Part shown: one piece after another, positions 36,507 to 46,274 of the stretch
Layout of the letters: each line of letters starts with the position of its first letter
Position numbering within the stretch: position 1 is the first letter of the stretch
Source: Oleispira sp963851095
Lineage (GTDB): Bacteria > Pseudomonadota > Gammaproteobacteria > Pseudomonadales > Oceanobacteraceae
Direction of reading: 5' to 3'
Length of the DNA stretch: 64,000 bases
NCBI GenBank assembly: GCA_963851095.1
Contig: CAWKOX010000007.1
Span: forward strand, 414,393-478,392
Position numbers and translations under genes: made by a program
The notes under the pieces: generated by a model
Databases searched by the model: none
Seen by the model: only the letters and a program-made list of their open reading frames with translations
Told to the model about the DNA's origin: nothing

Positions 36507-37241
36507 ATGGCTGAACAACGTACCCCTAGATACAAACGCATTCTTCTTAAATTGAGCGGTGAAGCGCTAATGGGAGATTTGGGGTTTGGTATTGATCCAA
36601 AAGTTTTAGACCAGATAGCGTTAGAAATTGGTCAGCTTGTGGGTATTGGTGTGCAGGTTGGGATTGTGATTGGTGGGGGTAATCTATTCCGCGGTAAAGC
36701 ACTTAGCGAAGCCGGTTTAGATAGAGTAACAGGCGACCATATGGGGATGCTTGCAACGGTAATGAATGCATTGGCCGTAAGAGATGCATTAGAGCGTTCT
36801 AATATTACAACACGTGTTATGTCTTCAATTCCAATGAGTGGTATTGTTGAGCATTACGATCGCCGTAAAGCAATGCGTGGCTTAAACAGTGGCCATGTGG
36901 TTATTTTTTCAGCGGGTACCGGTAACCCGTTCTTTACGACAGACTCCGCAGCGTGTCTTCGAGGTATTGAAATCAATGCCGAAGTGGTTTTAAAGGGCAC
37001 CAATGTGGATGGCGTTTATACGGCCGATCCTAAAAAAGACCCAGATGCTGTAAAATACGATACGTTAACCTATACCGAAGTGCTTGATAAACAGTTGGGT
37101 GTAATGGACTTGACCGCTATCTGCTTAGCACAAGATCACAACATGCCATTACGTGTTTATGATATGCATGAAGCGGGCAATCTAGCGAAGATTATTATGG
37201 GTGGCGACTTAGGCACCCTAATTGTTAATGAGGAAAGCTAA
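36507..37241 (+). CDS. pyrH: Uridylate kinase
   Basis: 244 residues from ATG 36507 (GGAG at 36497–36500; an upstream TTG at 36501 is too close to it). It belongs to the amino-acid-kinase fold bacterial UMP kinases, which convert UMP to UDP. Visible motifs are RILLKLSGEALMG for phosphate binding, VIGGGNLFRG, DHMGMLATVMNALA and STGTGNPFFTTDSAA-like FSAGTGNPFFTTDSAA. It is the first gene of the run pyrH–frr–uppS–cdsA–dxr–rseP–bamA and starts 3 bp before frr ends the gap (spacing of 2 bases to frr). Confidence 0.97.
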   Translation: MAEQRTPRYKRILLKLSGEALMGDLGFGIDPKVLDQIALEIGQLVGIGVQVGIVIGGGNLFRGKALSEAGLDRVTGDHMGMLATVMNALAVRDALERSNITTRVMSSIPMSGIVEHYDRRKAMRGLNSGHVVIFSAGTGNPFFTTDSAACLRGIEINAEVVLKGTNVDGVYTADPKKDPDAVKYDTLTYTEVLDKQLGVMDLTAICLAQDHNMPLRVYDMHEAGNLAKIIMGGDLGTLIVNEES

Positions 37242-37243
37242 TA

Positions 37244-37801
37244 ATGATTGATGATATTAAAAATGATGCGCAGCAGCGCATGACAAAAAGTATTGGCGCA
37301 ATGGCTGATGCTTTTAAGAAAATCCGTACTGGTCGTGCACACCCGTCAATTCTTGATGGTGTAATGGTTGATTATTACGGCTCTCCAACGCAATTGGCAC
37401 AACTTGCCAATATTAACGTTGAAGATGGTCGTTGCTTGGCCATCGTACCTTGGGAAAAGCCTTTAATTCCTGCTATCGAAAAAGCCATTATGAAGTCTGA
37501 CTTGGGTCTCAACCCATCAACGACTGGCGATAAGATTCGTGTGCCTATGCCTGCATTGACTGAAGAAACGCGTAAGCAGTTTATTAAGCAAGCACGTACT
37601 GAAGCTGAAAAAGGACGCGTATCAATTCGTAATATTCGTCGTGATGCTAATGGCATGATCAAAGACCTGTTGAAAGATAAAGAAATTTCTGAAGACGAAG
37701 AGCGTCGTGGCCAAGATCAAATTCAGAAAATTACCGATCAAAGTATTGCAGAAGTAGATTCTGTATTGGCGGGTAAAGAAAAAGATTTGATGCAGGTTTA
37801 A
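37244..37801 (+). CDS. frr: Ribosome recycling factor
   Basis: 185 residues, the exact family length. With EF-G it splits post-termination ribosomes. The sequence has FKKIRTGRAHPSILDGVMVDY, LAIVPWEKPLIPAIEKAI and the C-terminal helical part RRGQDQIQKITDQSIAEVD (family domain I/II layout). It begins 2 bp after pyrH and ends 16 bp before uppS. Confidence 0.98.
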   Translation: MIDDIKNDAQQRMTKSIGAMADAFKKIRTGRAHPSILDGVMVDYYGSPTQLAQLANINVEDGRCLAIVPWEKPLIPAIEKAIMKSDLGLNPSTTGDKIRVPMPALTEETRKQFIKQARTEAEKGRVSIRNIRRDANGMIKDLLKDKEISEDEERRGQDQIQKITDQSIAEVDSVLAGKEKDLMQV

Positions 37802-37817
37802 CCTGCAGGATAAAACA

Positions 37818-38573
37818 ATGTCGAGCAGTATTTCGGATACAGAAGCTGTGGTGGGGGGAATCCCGCGCCACGTTGCTATTATTATGGATGGTAATAACCG
37901 CTGGGCTAAGAAACGTCTTATGCCAGGGGTTGCTGGGCATAAAGCCGGTGTTGATGCTGTGCGCGCTGTCGTAGAAACGTCAGCAGAGCAGGGTATTGAA
38001 GTACTCACGTTATTTGCGTTTAGTAGTGAAAATTGGCGCCGGCCAGAAAAAGAAGTCAATGCTTTGATGCAGCTGTTTATTGTTGCATTGGAGCGAGAAG
38101 TGAAAAAACTGCACAAGAATAATATCCGCCTGGTCGTTATGGGGGATAAATCAGCTTTTCAGAAAAAAATCCGAGATCTAATCGCTGAAGCAGAACAGCT
38201 TACTGAAAATAATGATCGTATGACGCTCGTTATTGCCGCTAACTACGGTGGCCAGTGGGATATAGCGCAAGCTGCGAAGCGTATTGCTCAAGATGTAGCA
38301 GTGGGTAAACTAAACGCTGATGACATTAATGAACAAACATTTCATCAATACACGAGTCTGAATGAATTTCCTGCGCCGGACCTTATGATTCGTACCGGTG
38401 GTGAAGAACGTATTAGTAATTTCATGCTATGGCAAACCGCTTATTCTGAGTTTTATTTTTCAGATGCACTGTGGCCAGACTTTAAACAACAAGAATATAA
38501 AAAAGCATTGGCCGCCTTCGCTAACCGAGTTAGGCGTTTTGGTCGGACTGATGATCAGTTAATAAAAGGGTAG
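37818..38573 (+). CDS. uppS: Undecaprenyl diphosphate synthase
   Basis: 251 residues; the cis-prenyltransferase making the C55 lipid carrier for peptidoglycan and O-antigen. Diagnostic motifs are IIMDGNNRWAKKR (catalytic Asp24), the GHKAG segment, LTLFAFSSENWRRP, and DLMIRTGGEERISNFMLWQ with the terminal FADALWPDF-like SDALWPDF. It lies 4 bp before cdsA, so envelope lipid genes are packed together. Confidence 0.97.
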   Translation: MSSSISDTEAVVGGIPRHVAIIMDGNNRWAKKRLMPGVAGHKAGVDAVRAVVETSAEQGIEVLTLFAFSSENWRRPEKEVNALMQLFIVALEREVKKLHKNNIRLVVMGDKSAFQKKIRDLIAEAEQLTENNDRMTLVIAANYGGQWDIAQAAKRIAQDVAVGKLNADDINEQTFHQYTSLNEFPAPDLMIRTGGEERISNFMLWQTAYSEFYFSDALWPDFKQQEYKKALAAFANRVRRFGRTDDQLIKG

Positions 38574-38577
38574 TAGT

Positions 38578-39423
38578 TTGTTTAAACAACGTCTTATTAC
38601 AGCATTAATTTTAGCGCCTCTCATGATTGGCGGCATCTTCTTTTTACCGATTGAGCAATTTGCCTATTTTATCGGTTTTATTGTCACAGTGGCCGCTTGG
38701 GAATGGGCAAACTTAGCGGGCTATGAATCGCCTATTGTTCGCATAGGATATGCAGCAGTAATTGCTGGAGCCGTTGCTACAACAGGATATCTGATGAATT
38801 CAGACCCTGAGGTACATCGTATTATATTAGCGATTGGCGCGGCATGGTGGCTTGTTGCTTGCGGATTAGTTGTTCGTTATCCAAAACAAGTATCGCTCTG
38901 GCAAGCTAAACCTATTCGTGCTGTATTAGGTCTATTGGTTTTAATTCCTATGTGGGTTGGTTTCATGACGTTAAAAAGTCAGCCGTACAGCGCACTGATT
39001 ATTGTGTATGTCATGTTACTTATTTGGGGTGCTGATACCGGTGCTTATTTTGCAGGTAAAACATGGGGTAATGCTAAGCTCGCACCCAATGTGAGCCCTG
39101 GTAAATCATGGGCAGGCTTTTGGGGTGGTTTAGCCACAACAGGCTTAATTGCAGTCATTTTCTCATTGTGTGTGCATCAGTGGTTGCGCCCAATGACGTT
39201 GTCGGATTTTGCATTATTAGCCGTAATGACTTTCATTACTGCAATTATCTCGGTAATGGGTGATTTGGTTGAAAGTATGATGAAGCGCCATCGGGGTATC
39301 AAAGATAGCTCTCAGCTATTGCCAGGACACGGTGGTGTTTTAGATCGCATCGATAGTATGGCGTCGGCTGTACCTGTGTTTGCTTTTTTTATGCTGTTAT
39401 TTGGTTGGCAGTTAGCCGCTTAA
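38578..39423 (+). CDS. cdsA: Phosphatidate cytidylyltransferase
   Basis: 281 residues, an integral membrane protein with about eight hydrophobic spans; makes CDP-diacylglycerol for phospholipid synthesis. The CDS signature is intact near the C-terminus: SMMKRHRGIKDSSQLLPGHG followed by GVLDRIDSM. The start is TTG 38578, four bases after the uppS stop; no ATG is available nearby upstream of the first span (ITALILAPLMIGGIFFLP). Confidence 0.96.
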   Translation: MFKQRLITALILAPLMIGGIFFLPIEQFAYFIGFIVTVAAWEWANLAGYESPIVRIGYAAVIAGAVATTGYLMNSDPEVHRIILAIGAAWWLVACGLVVRYPKQVSLWQAKPIRAVLGLLVLIPMWVGFMTLKSQPYSALIIVYVMLLIWGADTGAYFAGKTWGNAKLAPNVSPGKSWAGFWGGLATTGLIAVIFSLCVHQWLRPMTLSDFALLAVMTFITAIISVMGDLVESMMKRHRGIKDSSQLLPGHGGVLDRIDSMASAVPVFAFFMLLFGWQLAA

Positions 39424-39468
39424 GCGCTAAACGTTAACCTTTAAATATTGAATTATGAGCGAACAATA

Positions 39469-40686
39469 ATGAGTCAGTGGATTACTGTATTAGGGGCGAC
39501 AGGCTCTATCGGTAGCAGTACCTTAGATGTCATTCGTCGTCACCCGACTCGTTATCGCGTTTATGCGTTAACGGGCTTTTCTCGTATAAAAGAACTCGTT
39601 GATGCTGCGTTAGAATTTTGTCCACGATACCTCGTAGTCCCCACTGAAGCCGCTGCCAAGCATGCGCGTGACCTGTTAAAGCAAACTGAGATGGAGCTTA
39701 CAGCATATGAAGTCTTGGTAGGTGAACCCGCTCTGTCAAAAGTAAGCTCTGATGCGGACGTCGATATGGTGATGGCGGCCATCGTCGGCGCTGCGGGTTT
39801 AGTCCCTACTCTGGCGGCTGCAGAAGCAGGTAAGCGCGTTTTGTTAGCGAACAAAGAAGCATTGGTAATGGCAGGCCCATTATTTATGCGGGCAATTCGT
39901 GACAATAACGCTGAGTTATTACCGATCGATAGCGAACATAATGCTATTTTTCAGAGTTTACCCGAAAACTATACGGATGATTTTGAAAAGCACGGCATAG
40001 AGAAAATTTTATTAACCGCTTCAGGTGGCCCCTTCCGTAATCGAACCAAAGACGAATTAAGTAAAGTGACACCTGCCCAAGCTGTTGCACATCCAAATTG
40101 GTCAATGGGCGCAAAAATTTCAGTTGATTCTGCGACGCTGATGAATAAAGGCTTAGAACTGATTGAAGCCTGCTTCTTGTTTAACTGCCGAGCCGACCAA
40201 GTACAAGTGGTTGTGCATCCTCAAAGTGTTATTCATTCTATGGTGCAGTATAACGACGGTTCTGTAATTGCAGAATTAGGGCAGCCTGATATGCGTACTC
40301 CTATTGCCTATGGTATGGCTTGGCCTGAGCGAATCGATGCAGGGGTTAAGCACCTTGATTTATTTGAAATATCTCGATTAGATTTTACTGAACCCGATCA
40401 TGAAACGTTCCCTTGTTTGACTTTGGCGAAAGATGCTTTTGAGAGAGGCGGAATTGCTCCGGCAGTTTTAAATGCGGCCAATGAAATTGCTGTTGCTGCA
40501 TTTTTAGCGGAACAAATTGGCTTTTTAGCTATCCCAGAATTGATTACTCGCGTTATGGCAATGTGTCCTGATAAAGCAGTGCAGAGCTTAGAAGATGTTT
40601 TGGCAGCCGATCAGTGGGCAAGAGAGCAAGCGAATCATCTATTGGTCGAGTTTGAACACATCCAGCAAATAGCAGGTCAGGAATGA
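39469..40686 (+). CDS. dxr: 1-deoxy-D-xylulose 5-phosphate reductoisomerase
   Basis: 405 residues from ATG 39469; an in-frame TTG at 39448 would only add seven residues. The enzyme catalyses the first committed step of the MEP isoprenoid pathway and so feeds uppS. The NADPH loop is VLGATGSIGSSTLDVI; further landmarks are ANKEALVMAG, LPIDSEHNAIFQSL with metal-binding residues, the flexible loop LTASGGPFRNR and PNWSMGAKISVDSATLMNKG. It overlaps rseP by 4 bp. Confidence 0.97.
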   Translation: MSQWITVLGATGSIGSSTLDVIRRHPTRYRVYALTGFSRIKELVDAALEFCPRYLVVPTEAAAKHARDLLKQTEMELTAYEVLVGEPALSKVSSDADVDMVMAAIVGAAGLVPTLAAAEAGKRVLLANKEALVMAGPLFMRAIRDNNAELLPIDSEHNAIFQSLPENYTDDFEKHGIEKILLTASGGPFRNRTKDELSKVTPAQAVAHPNWSMGAKISVDSATLMNKGLELIEACFLFNCRADQVQVVVHPQSVIHSMVQYNDGSVIAELGQPDMRTPIAYGMAWPERIDAGVKHLDLFEISRLDFTEPDHETFPCLTLAKDAFERGGIAPAVLNAANEIAVAAFLAEQIGFLAIPELITRVMAMCPDKAVQSLEDVLAADQWAREQANHLLVEFEHIQQIAGQE

Positions 40687-42047
40687 GCACTTTATTAACC
40701 TTTATTCTCGCCATCAGCATTCTTGTGGTTATCCATGAATTTGGTCACTTTTGGGTTGCGCGCCGCTGTGGTGTAAAGGTTCTTCGTTTTTCAGTCGGTT
40801 TTGGCAAGCCACTATGGTCGTATACCGACAAGCTAGGCACTGAATTTTCTATTGCGCCTATTCCTTTGGGCGGTTATGTGAAAATGCTGGACCAGCGTGA
40901 AGGTGAAGTAAATCCTGAAGAATTACATCAAGCGTTTAATCAAAAGACAGTTTGGCAGCGAATAGCCATTGCCAGTGCTGGACCAATCGCTAATTTTATT
41001 TTTGCGGTATTTGCTTATTGGTCGATCTTTATGATGGGCACGACGGGCCTTGTACCCGTATTAGGCCCGGTTGCAACTGACAGTCCAGCGTATGAGCAAG
41101 GTATGCAATCAGGCGATCGCATTCTTGCAGTAGCCGATGTGACAGTAGGCAGTTTTCAAGAATTATCTTGGCAGTTGATTTCGTACATAGGGGAAACTAC
41201 CGAGCTTTCGTTAACCGTCGAAGGCCTTAATCAAATACAGCGTACTGTCAGTATTCCATTAGAGCGATGGTTAACAGACCAAGAAACGCCAGACCCAATG
41301 AAAGCGCTCGGATTACAGCCACGTAAATTAGCGATAGAAGCAATTATCGGCGAAGTTGTTAGTGGTGGAGCAGCTGAAGCAGCAGGGCTAAAGAGCGGTG
41401 ATAGAGTGCTGAGTATTAGCCATGACGATAATAAAATAGAAGTAGCAGATTGGCGCGACTGGGTTGCGGTTGTACGTGATAATCCAAGTCGCGTTTTAGA
41501 TTTGCAACTCGAGCGAGATGGCGGAAAAATCAATGTTCAGTTAACCCCTGCCGCCAAAGGAATAGAAAATGACAAAACAATCGGTTTTGTCGGAGCTGGG
41601 CTAGAACCGACGGCGGTACCCGAAGTTCCTAGTGATTGGCTTGCAGAAACAAAGTTTGGACCTGTAGACTCCTTGATTCAGGCAGCTGCGAAAACTCAGC
41701 AACTTATTGTTTTTACTCTAGAATCGCTTTGGAAGATGATATTAGGCGATCTCTCAGTTAAGAACTTGAGTGGACCCATTACCATTGCTAAAGTAGCCGA
41801 CTCTTCGGCCAGTAATGGTTTGCAGGCATTTATCGGGTTTTTAGCTTTATTGAGTGTTTCGCTGGGTGTTTTAAATTTATTACCGATTCCTGTATTGGAT
41901 GGTGGTCATATTTTGTTTTATGCCATTGAGGCAATTCGAGGTAGAGCATTATCTGAACGAACTCAGATAGTGGCTGTACAGGTTGGCATGGCACTGTTGA
42001 TGAGTCTCATGGTTATCGCTTTTTATAATGACATTAGCCGTTTATAG
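40683..42047 (+). CDS. rseP: Site-2 protease RseP, sigma-E pathway
   Basis: 454 residues, inner-membrane zinc metalloprotease that cleaves RseA during envelope stress. The zinc site is VVIHEFGHFWVARR (His18, Glu19, His22) in the first span; the third-ligand motif is LLPIPVLDGGH near the C-terminus. Two PDZ domains lie between (about 115–310), including SPAYEQGMQSGDRILAV and GAAEAAGLKSGDRVLSI. It is translationally coupled to dxr and directly upstream of bamA, so folding stress sensing and outer-membrane assembly are encoded together. Confidence 0.97.
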   Translation: MSTLLTFILAISILVVIHEFGHFWVARRCGVKVLRFSVGFGKPLWSYTDKLGTEFSIAPIPLGGYVKMLDQREGEVNPEELHQAFNQKTVWQRIAIASAGPIANFIFAVFAYWSIFMMGTTGLVPVLGPVATDSPAYEQGMQSGDRILAVADVTVGSFQELSWQLISYIGETTELSLTVEGLNQIQRTVSIPLERWLTDQETPDPMKALGLQPRKLAIEAIIGEVVSGGAAEAAGLKSGDRVLSISHDDNKIEVADWRDWVAVVRDNPSRVLDLQLERDGGKINVQLTPAAKGIENDKTIGFVGAGLEPTAVPEVPSDWLAETKFGPVDSLIQAAAKTQQLIVFTLESLWKMILGDLSVKNLSGPITIAKVADSSASNGLQAFIGFLALLSVSLGVLNLLPIPVLDGGHILFYAIEAIRGRALSERTQIVAVQVGMALLMSLMVIAFYNDISRL

Positions 42048-42103
42048 TTCTGAGTAAATCAGACATTATTAATGAACGGCCTTATTTTGGAATTGAATCG
42101 CAT

Positions 42104-44665
42104 ATGCGAGCTTTGTTTTTTACCTGTATTTTAGCGGTGTTTAGCCAGTTTGCGGCAGCCGAATCGTTTGTGGTTAGTGATATTCGCGTAGAAGGTTTAC
42201 AGCGTATCTCGGCGGGAACGGTATTCGAGGCTTTTTCTATTGATGTTGGCGACAGCGTGGATAGCCAACGATTAGCAACGGCGACTAAGCGTTTATTTAA
42301 AACTGCATTGTTTAATGACATCTCATTACAGCGTGACGGCACAGTGTTGGTTGTTCAGGTTGTCGAATTGCCAACTATTACGCAGCTAGAAATAAAGGGT
42401 AACCAAGCGATTACCAGTGATGCACTGAAAGATGGCTTAAAGCAATCAGGGCTAGCCGAAGGTTTAGTGTTTAAACGCTCTACTTTAGAAAGAATTTCTC
42501 TTGAATTAGAGCGGCAGTATGTTGCTCAAGGTCGTTACGATGCCAATATTACAACCGAAGTAACCGCTTTGCCGCGCAACCGTGTGGGTTTAGTGATTCA
42601 AGTTGATGAAGGCACCGTGGCGTCTATTCAACACGTTAATATTATTGGTAACTCGGTATTTAGTGATGAGGAGTTGTTAAAAACGTTTCAACTTCAAACC
42701 AGTAACTTTTGGTCTTGGTATGCCAGCGATGATAAATACGCGCGTGAGAAGTTATCGGGCGATTTAGAGACGTTGCGTTCTTATTACCTAAACCGCGGGT
42801 ATATTCGCTTCAATATTGAATCGACTCAAGTTTCTGTATCGCCGAATAAAAAAGGCGTTTACATCACGATTAACGTGACGGAAGGCGATATCTATAACGT
42901 TCGTGAGCTGCAGCTTGCCGGTGATCTTGTTTTACCTGAAGAAGAGCTTGAGCGTTTCTTTATCATTAAAGAAGGTGACGTTTTTTCTCGTCAAAAAGTG
43001 ACGTTAAGTAGTGACCTGATGATCAAGCGCTTGGGGAATGATGGCTATACCTTTGCTAAAGTTGACGGCATTCCAAACATTGATGATGAAACAAAAGAAG
43101 TTGATATCACCTTCTTTGTTGAGCCTGGCAAAAGAACCTACGTTCGTCGCATTAACTTTGCAGGAAACGAAAGTACTCTAGACGAAGTATTACGTCGTGA
43201 GATGCTGCAAATGGAAGGGGGCTGGGCCTCAACTGAAAAGATTGAAGCGGGTAAAAAACGTTTAAACCAATTGGGCTTCTTTAAAGGCGTAAACGTTGAG
43301 ACACCTGCGGTTGCCGGGGCCGATGATTTAATTGATGTAAACTACAGCGTTGAAGAGCAATTGAGTGGAAGCTTAAACTTTAATGTGGGTTATGCCGGTG
43401 GTAGTGGTTTTATTATTGGTACCAGTATTAGCCAGAATAATTTTTTAGGTACGGGTAACCGTATGTCGTTGGCATTACAGAAAAACAGTACGGTTCAGTC
43501 GTATAACTTTTCCTTCCAAGATCCTTATTATACGATCGATGGTGTGAGCCGTGGCTTTAACTTGTTTTACCGTAAAACAGATTTTTCTAACCAGTCTTTT
43601 ACCAGTGATTATCAAACTAATACGTTGGGTGGTAATGTCACCTTTGGTTATCCTATTAGCAACCGTGAGCGTTTATCCTTCACTTTAGGTGCGTCTGAAA
43701 CAGATATGTTCGAGGGCAATACCGTCCCGGCTGAGATCTCTAGTTTCATTGATGAAAACGGTGATCATTTCCGTGAGTATTCACTGGGTTCCAGTTGGAA
43801 GTGGTCTAACTTAAACCGTGGTTTGTTTCCTACGGCCGGTGCACAGCAAAGTTTATCGTTTGATTTAGCGATTCCAGGCAGTGATTTAAACTATTGGAAG
43901 TTAGGCTATAAAGCGGATTACTACATTCCTTTAGATTTAGATTGGTCTTTACGTTTCCGTACCGAACTGGGCTATGGTGACGGTTATGGCGATTTAGACA
44001 GACTACCTTTCTTTAAGAATTTCCGTGCCGGTGGTGTAGGTTCTGTTCGTGGTTATCGCACAAGTTCACTAGGATCACGAGGATTGCCAGAATATAATTT
44101 GGTCGACCTGGTTGAGACAGACAGCGATGGTAATCCTGTATTTGAAACAGATAACTTGGGCCGCCCTGTTGTAGACAGTGGCGCAGCGAGTAATATTTAT
44201 TATAAAAACGTAGACGGAGACATTGTTCGTGCTGTGAATACTGATAAATATGCACCGGTATACGTTACCGATTCATCCACGGGTTCGATTGTGCAAGCGC
44301 CAGCGTTTGTTGAAAGTGCAACGGCCTTGGGTGGAAATATTCTAATCGAGGGAAGTACTGAATTAATTTTCCCATTCCCATTCATCGAAGATCGTAGCTC
44401 ATTACGTAGCGTATTTTTCTTAGATGCGGGCAATGTGTTTACTGATCAGTGTTATAAGCCTAGCGATAGCCAGGCACCTAGCTTTAACAGCCACCCATTC
44501 TGTGATGAAGGGGTAGACCTTTCAGAACTGCGTTTAAGTACGGGTGTGGGTGTAACTTGGGTAACGGCCATTGGCCCCTTGACCTTTACGTACTCTTTCC
44601 CATTAAATGATAAGGAAGATGATCGTACTGAAGGATTTGAATTTACACTTGGACAAGTGTTCTAA
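42104..44665 (+). CDS. bamA: Outer-membrane protein assembly factor BamA
   Basis: 853 residues. Signal peptide 1–21 (ending FAAA), five POTRA domains (about 22–425; VSDIRVEGLQRISAGTVFEAF opens POTRA1), then the 16-strand barrel. The lid-loop motif VRGY is at about 647–650 (GGVGSVRGYRTSSLG). After it comes an unusually long, Asp/Asn-rich stretch, about residues 663–745, with DSDGNP and TDNLGRPVVDSG, before the conserved GGNILIEGSTELIFPFP resumes. The C-terminus ends FTLGQVF with the terminal aromatic signal. It inserts beta-barrels in the outer membrane. skp follows, 51 bp on. Confidence 0.97.
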   Translation: MRALFFTCILAVFSQFAAAESFVVSDIRVEGLQRISAGTVFEAFSIDVGDSVDSQRLATATKRLFKTALFNDISLQRDGTVLVVQVVELPTITQLEIKGNQAITSDALKDGLKQSGLAEGLVFKRSTLERISLELERQYVAQGRYDANITTEVTALPRNRVGLVIQVDEGTVASIQHVNIIGNSVFSDEELLKTFQLQTSNFWSWYASDDKYAREKLSGDLETLRSYYLNRGYIRFNIESTQVSVSPNKKGVYITINVTEGDIYNVRELQLAGDLVLPEEELERFFIIKEGDVFSRQKVTLSSDLMIKRLGNDGYTFAKVDGIPNIDDETKEVDITFFVEPGKRTYVRRINFAGNESTLDEVLRREMLQMEGGWASTEKIEAGKKRLNQLGFFKGVNVETPAVAGADDLIDVNYSVEEQLSGSLNFNVGYAGGSGFIIGTSISQNNFLGTGNRMSLALQKNSTVQSYNFSFQDPYYTIDGVSRGFNLFYRKTDFSNQSFTSDYQTNTLGGNVTFGYPISNRERLSFTLGASETDMFEGNTVPAEISSFIDENGDHFREYSLGSSWKWSNLNRGLFPTAGAQQSLSFDLAIPGSDLNYWKLGYKADYYIPLDLDWSLRFRTELGYGDGYGDLDRLPFFKNFRAGGVGSVRGYRTSSLGSRGLPEYNLVDLVETDSDGNPVFETDNLGRPVVDSGAASNIYYKNVDGDIVRAVNTDKYAPVYVTDSSTGSIVQAPAFVESATALGGNILIEGSTELIFPFPFIEDRSSLRSVFFLDAGNVFTDQCYKPSDSQAPSFNSHPFCDEGVDLSELRLSTGVGVTWVTAIGPLTFTYSFPLNDKEDDRTEGFEFTLGQVF

Positions 44666-44716
44666 TTTAATTAATTTTTAAACTAATCAAAATAAAATAA
44701 GTAGGAAGATTATATT

Positions 44717-45208
44717 ATGCGTTTTTTACAAATAGCTCTATTAGCCATGACTGCTACCTTTGCTCAAGCAGAAATGAAAATTGCCGTTGTTGATATGCAG
44801 CGTGCAGTACTGGCTTCTGATGAAGCTAAAGCGGCTGTTGAAAAGTTCCGCACGGCTAAGCAAGACGATATCGATACCATCAGTAAGTTAGAAACTGAGC
44901 TTAAAGGTATTCAAGAAAAAATCGCTAAAGATGGCGAAATTATGAGTGAAGATGAGCGTCGTAAGCTTAAAAATAGCTTCGAAGAGAAAGCCACTACGTA
45001 CAAGTTTCACCGTCAAAATATGCAAAAAGCTGAGCAGCAAGAATTGCAACAGCTAGCACAAATGATGGAGCCTAAAATGCAGAAAGCATTGAAAGCGATC
45101 ATTGATGAAAATAAGTATGACCTAGTATTGCGTCCTGAAATGGTGATCTTTAATGGCCCAAGTACAGACATTACTAAATTGTTGCTTGAGCAGCTAAACG
45201 CAAAATAA
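44717..45208 (+). CDS. skp: Periplasmic chaperone Skp (OmpH family)
   Basis: 163 residues, with a signal peptide (1–18, ending TFAQA). The mature protein is a long helical hairpin rich in Lys, Glu and Gln (KIAVVDMQRAVLASDEAKAA start, then extended coiled coil, ending in the short beta segment YDLVLRPEMVIF). It holds unfolded outer-membrane proteins between the Sec translocon and BamA. Length and position between bamA and lpxD are as usual. Confidence 0.93.
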   Translation: MRFLQIALLAMTATFAQAEMKIAVVDMQRAVLASDEAKAAVEKFRTAKQDDIDTISKLETELKGIQEKIAKDGEIMSEDERRKLKNSFEEKATTYKFHRQNMQKAEQQELQQLAQMMEPKMQKALKAIIDENKYDLVLRPEMVIFNGPSTDITKLLLEQLNAK

Positions 45209-45245
45209 TTAAAGCCCGAATTAACAATAAAGGTTACTCAATATC

Positions 45246-46268
45246 ATGACACTAAAAGCTATCTCTTTAGCTGAAATTGCTGAAAAAATTGGCGCAACGT
45301 TAATTGCGAAAGATGATCAGGTAATGGTGTCAGGTGTTTCGACCCTTGAATTAGCCGGTGCAGAGCAAATCACATTTTTAGCGAACCCAAGTTATCGCAA
45401 GCAGCTCGCGACGACTCAAGCGGCGGCGGTGATTATTCATCCCGATATGCAAGATGAATGTCGTGCAGCGGCGCTAGTGATGAATAATCCCTATATGGGG
45501 TTTGCTAAAGTTTCACAGTTATTCAATAACCTTCCTGCTCAAGCCGCTATTATTCATCCTTCAGCTACGATTGCAGAAACTGCGATAATTGCTGAAGGTG
45601 TATCGATTGCAGCAAATGTTGTGATTGGCGAATACGTTGAAGTTGGCGCTGGCACGCGAATCGGTCCTAATTGCGTAATCAGTGATCACTCCATACTGGG
45701 TGAGCAATGCTTATTGCACGCCAATGTTGTGATGTATCACGATGTTGTTATCGGCAACGATTGCATACTTCATTCCGGTTGTGTATTAGGTGCAGATGGG
45801 TTTGGTTTTGCACCGGATGGCGGTGAGTGGGTTAAAATTGCTCAGCTTGGTGGTGTCAGATTGGGTAATCACGTTGAAGTGGGTGCCAATACAACCATCG
45901 ACCGTGGTGCTTTGGGTAATACAACCATTGGTAATGGTGTTAAGCTCGATGACCAGATTATGATTGCTCACAATGTAGTGATTGGGGATAACTGTGCCAT
46001 TGCAGGAACGGCGGGTATTGCGGGTAGTACAACTCTCGGTAAAAACTGCACGATCGCTGGCGGCGTTGGCATCGTTGGTCATATTGAAATAACCGACGGT
46101 GTTCATATTACTGGCATGACACTGGTTTCAAAATCGATTAAGGATCCAGGTGTTTATTCATCGGGAACCGCAATGATGCCTGCGAATGAGTGGCGTAAAA
46201 GTGCGACCCGTTTCCGTCAGCTAGATGATATGGCTAGACGATTAAAAAAATTAGAAAAAAACCAATAG
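45246..46268 (+). CDS. lpxD: UDP-3-O-(3-hydroxyacyl)glucosamine N-acyltransferase
   Basis: 340 residues; third acyl-transfer step of lipid A synthesis. An N-terminal uridine-binding domain (about 1–100; GVSTLELAGAEQITFLANPSY) is followed by a left-handed beta-helix of hexapeptide repeats (about 100–300). The catalytic His is in IMIAHNVVIG; the helical tail ends RFRQLDDMARRLKKLEKNQ. It abuts fabZ. Confidence 0.97.
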   Translation: MTLKAISLAEIAEKIGATLIAKDDQVMVSGVSTLELAGAEQITFLANPSYRKQLATTQAAAVIIHPDMQDECRAAALVMNNPYMGFAKVSQLFNNLPAQAAIIHPSATIAETAIIAEGVSIAANVVIGEYVEVGAGTRIGPNCVISDHSILGEQCLLHANVVMYHDVVIGNDCILHSGCVLGADGFGFAPDGGEWVKIAQLGGVRLGNHVEVGANTTIDRGALGNTTIGNGVKLDDQIMIAHNVVIGDNCAIAGTAGIAGSTTLGKNCTIAGGVGIVGHIEITDGVHITGMTLVSKSIKDPGVYSSGTAMMPANEWRKSATRFRQLDDMARRLKKLEKNQ

Positions 46269-46274
46269 GTGAAT

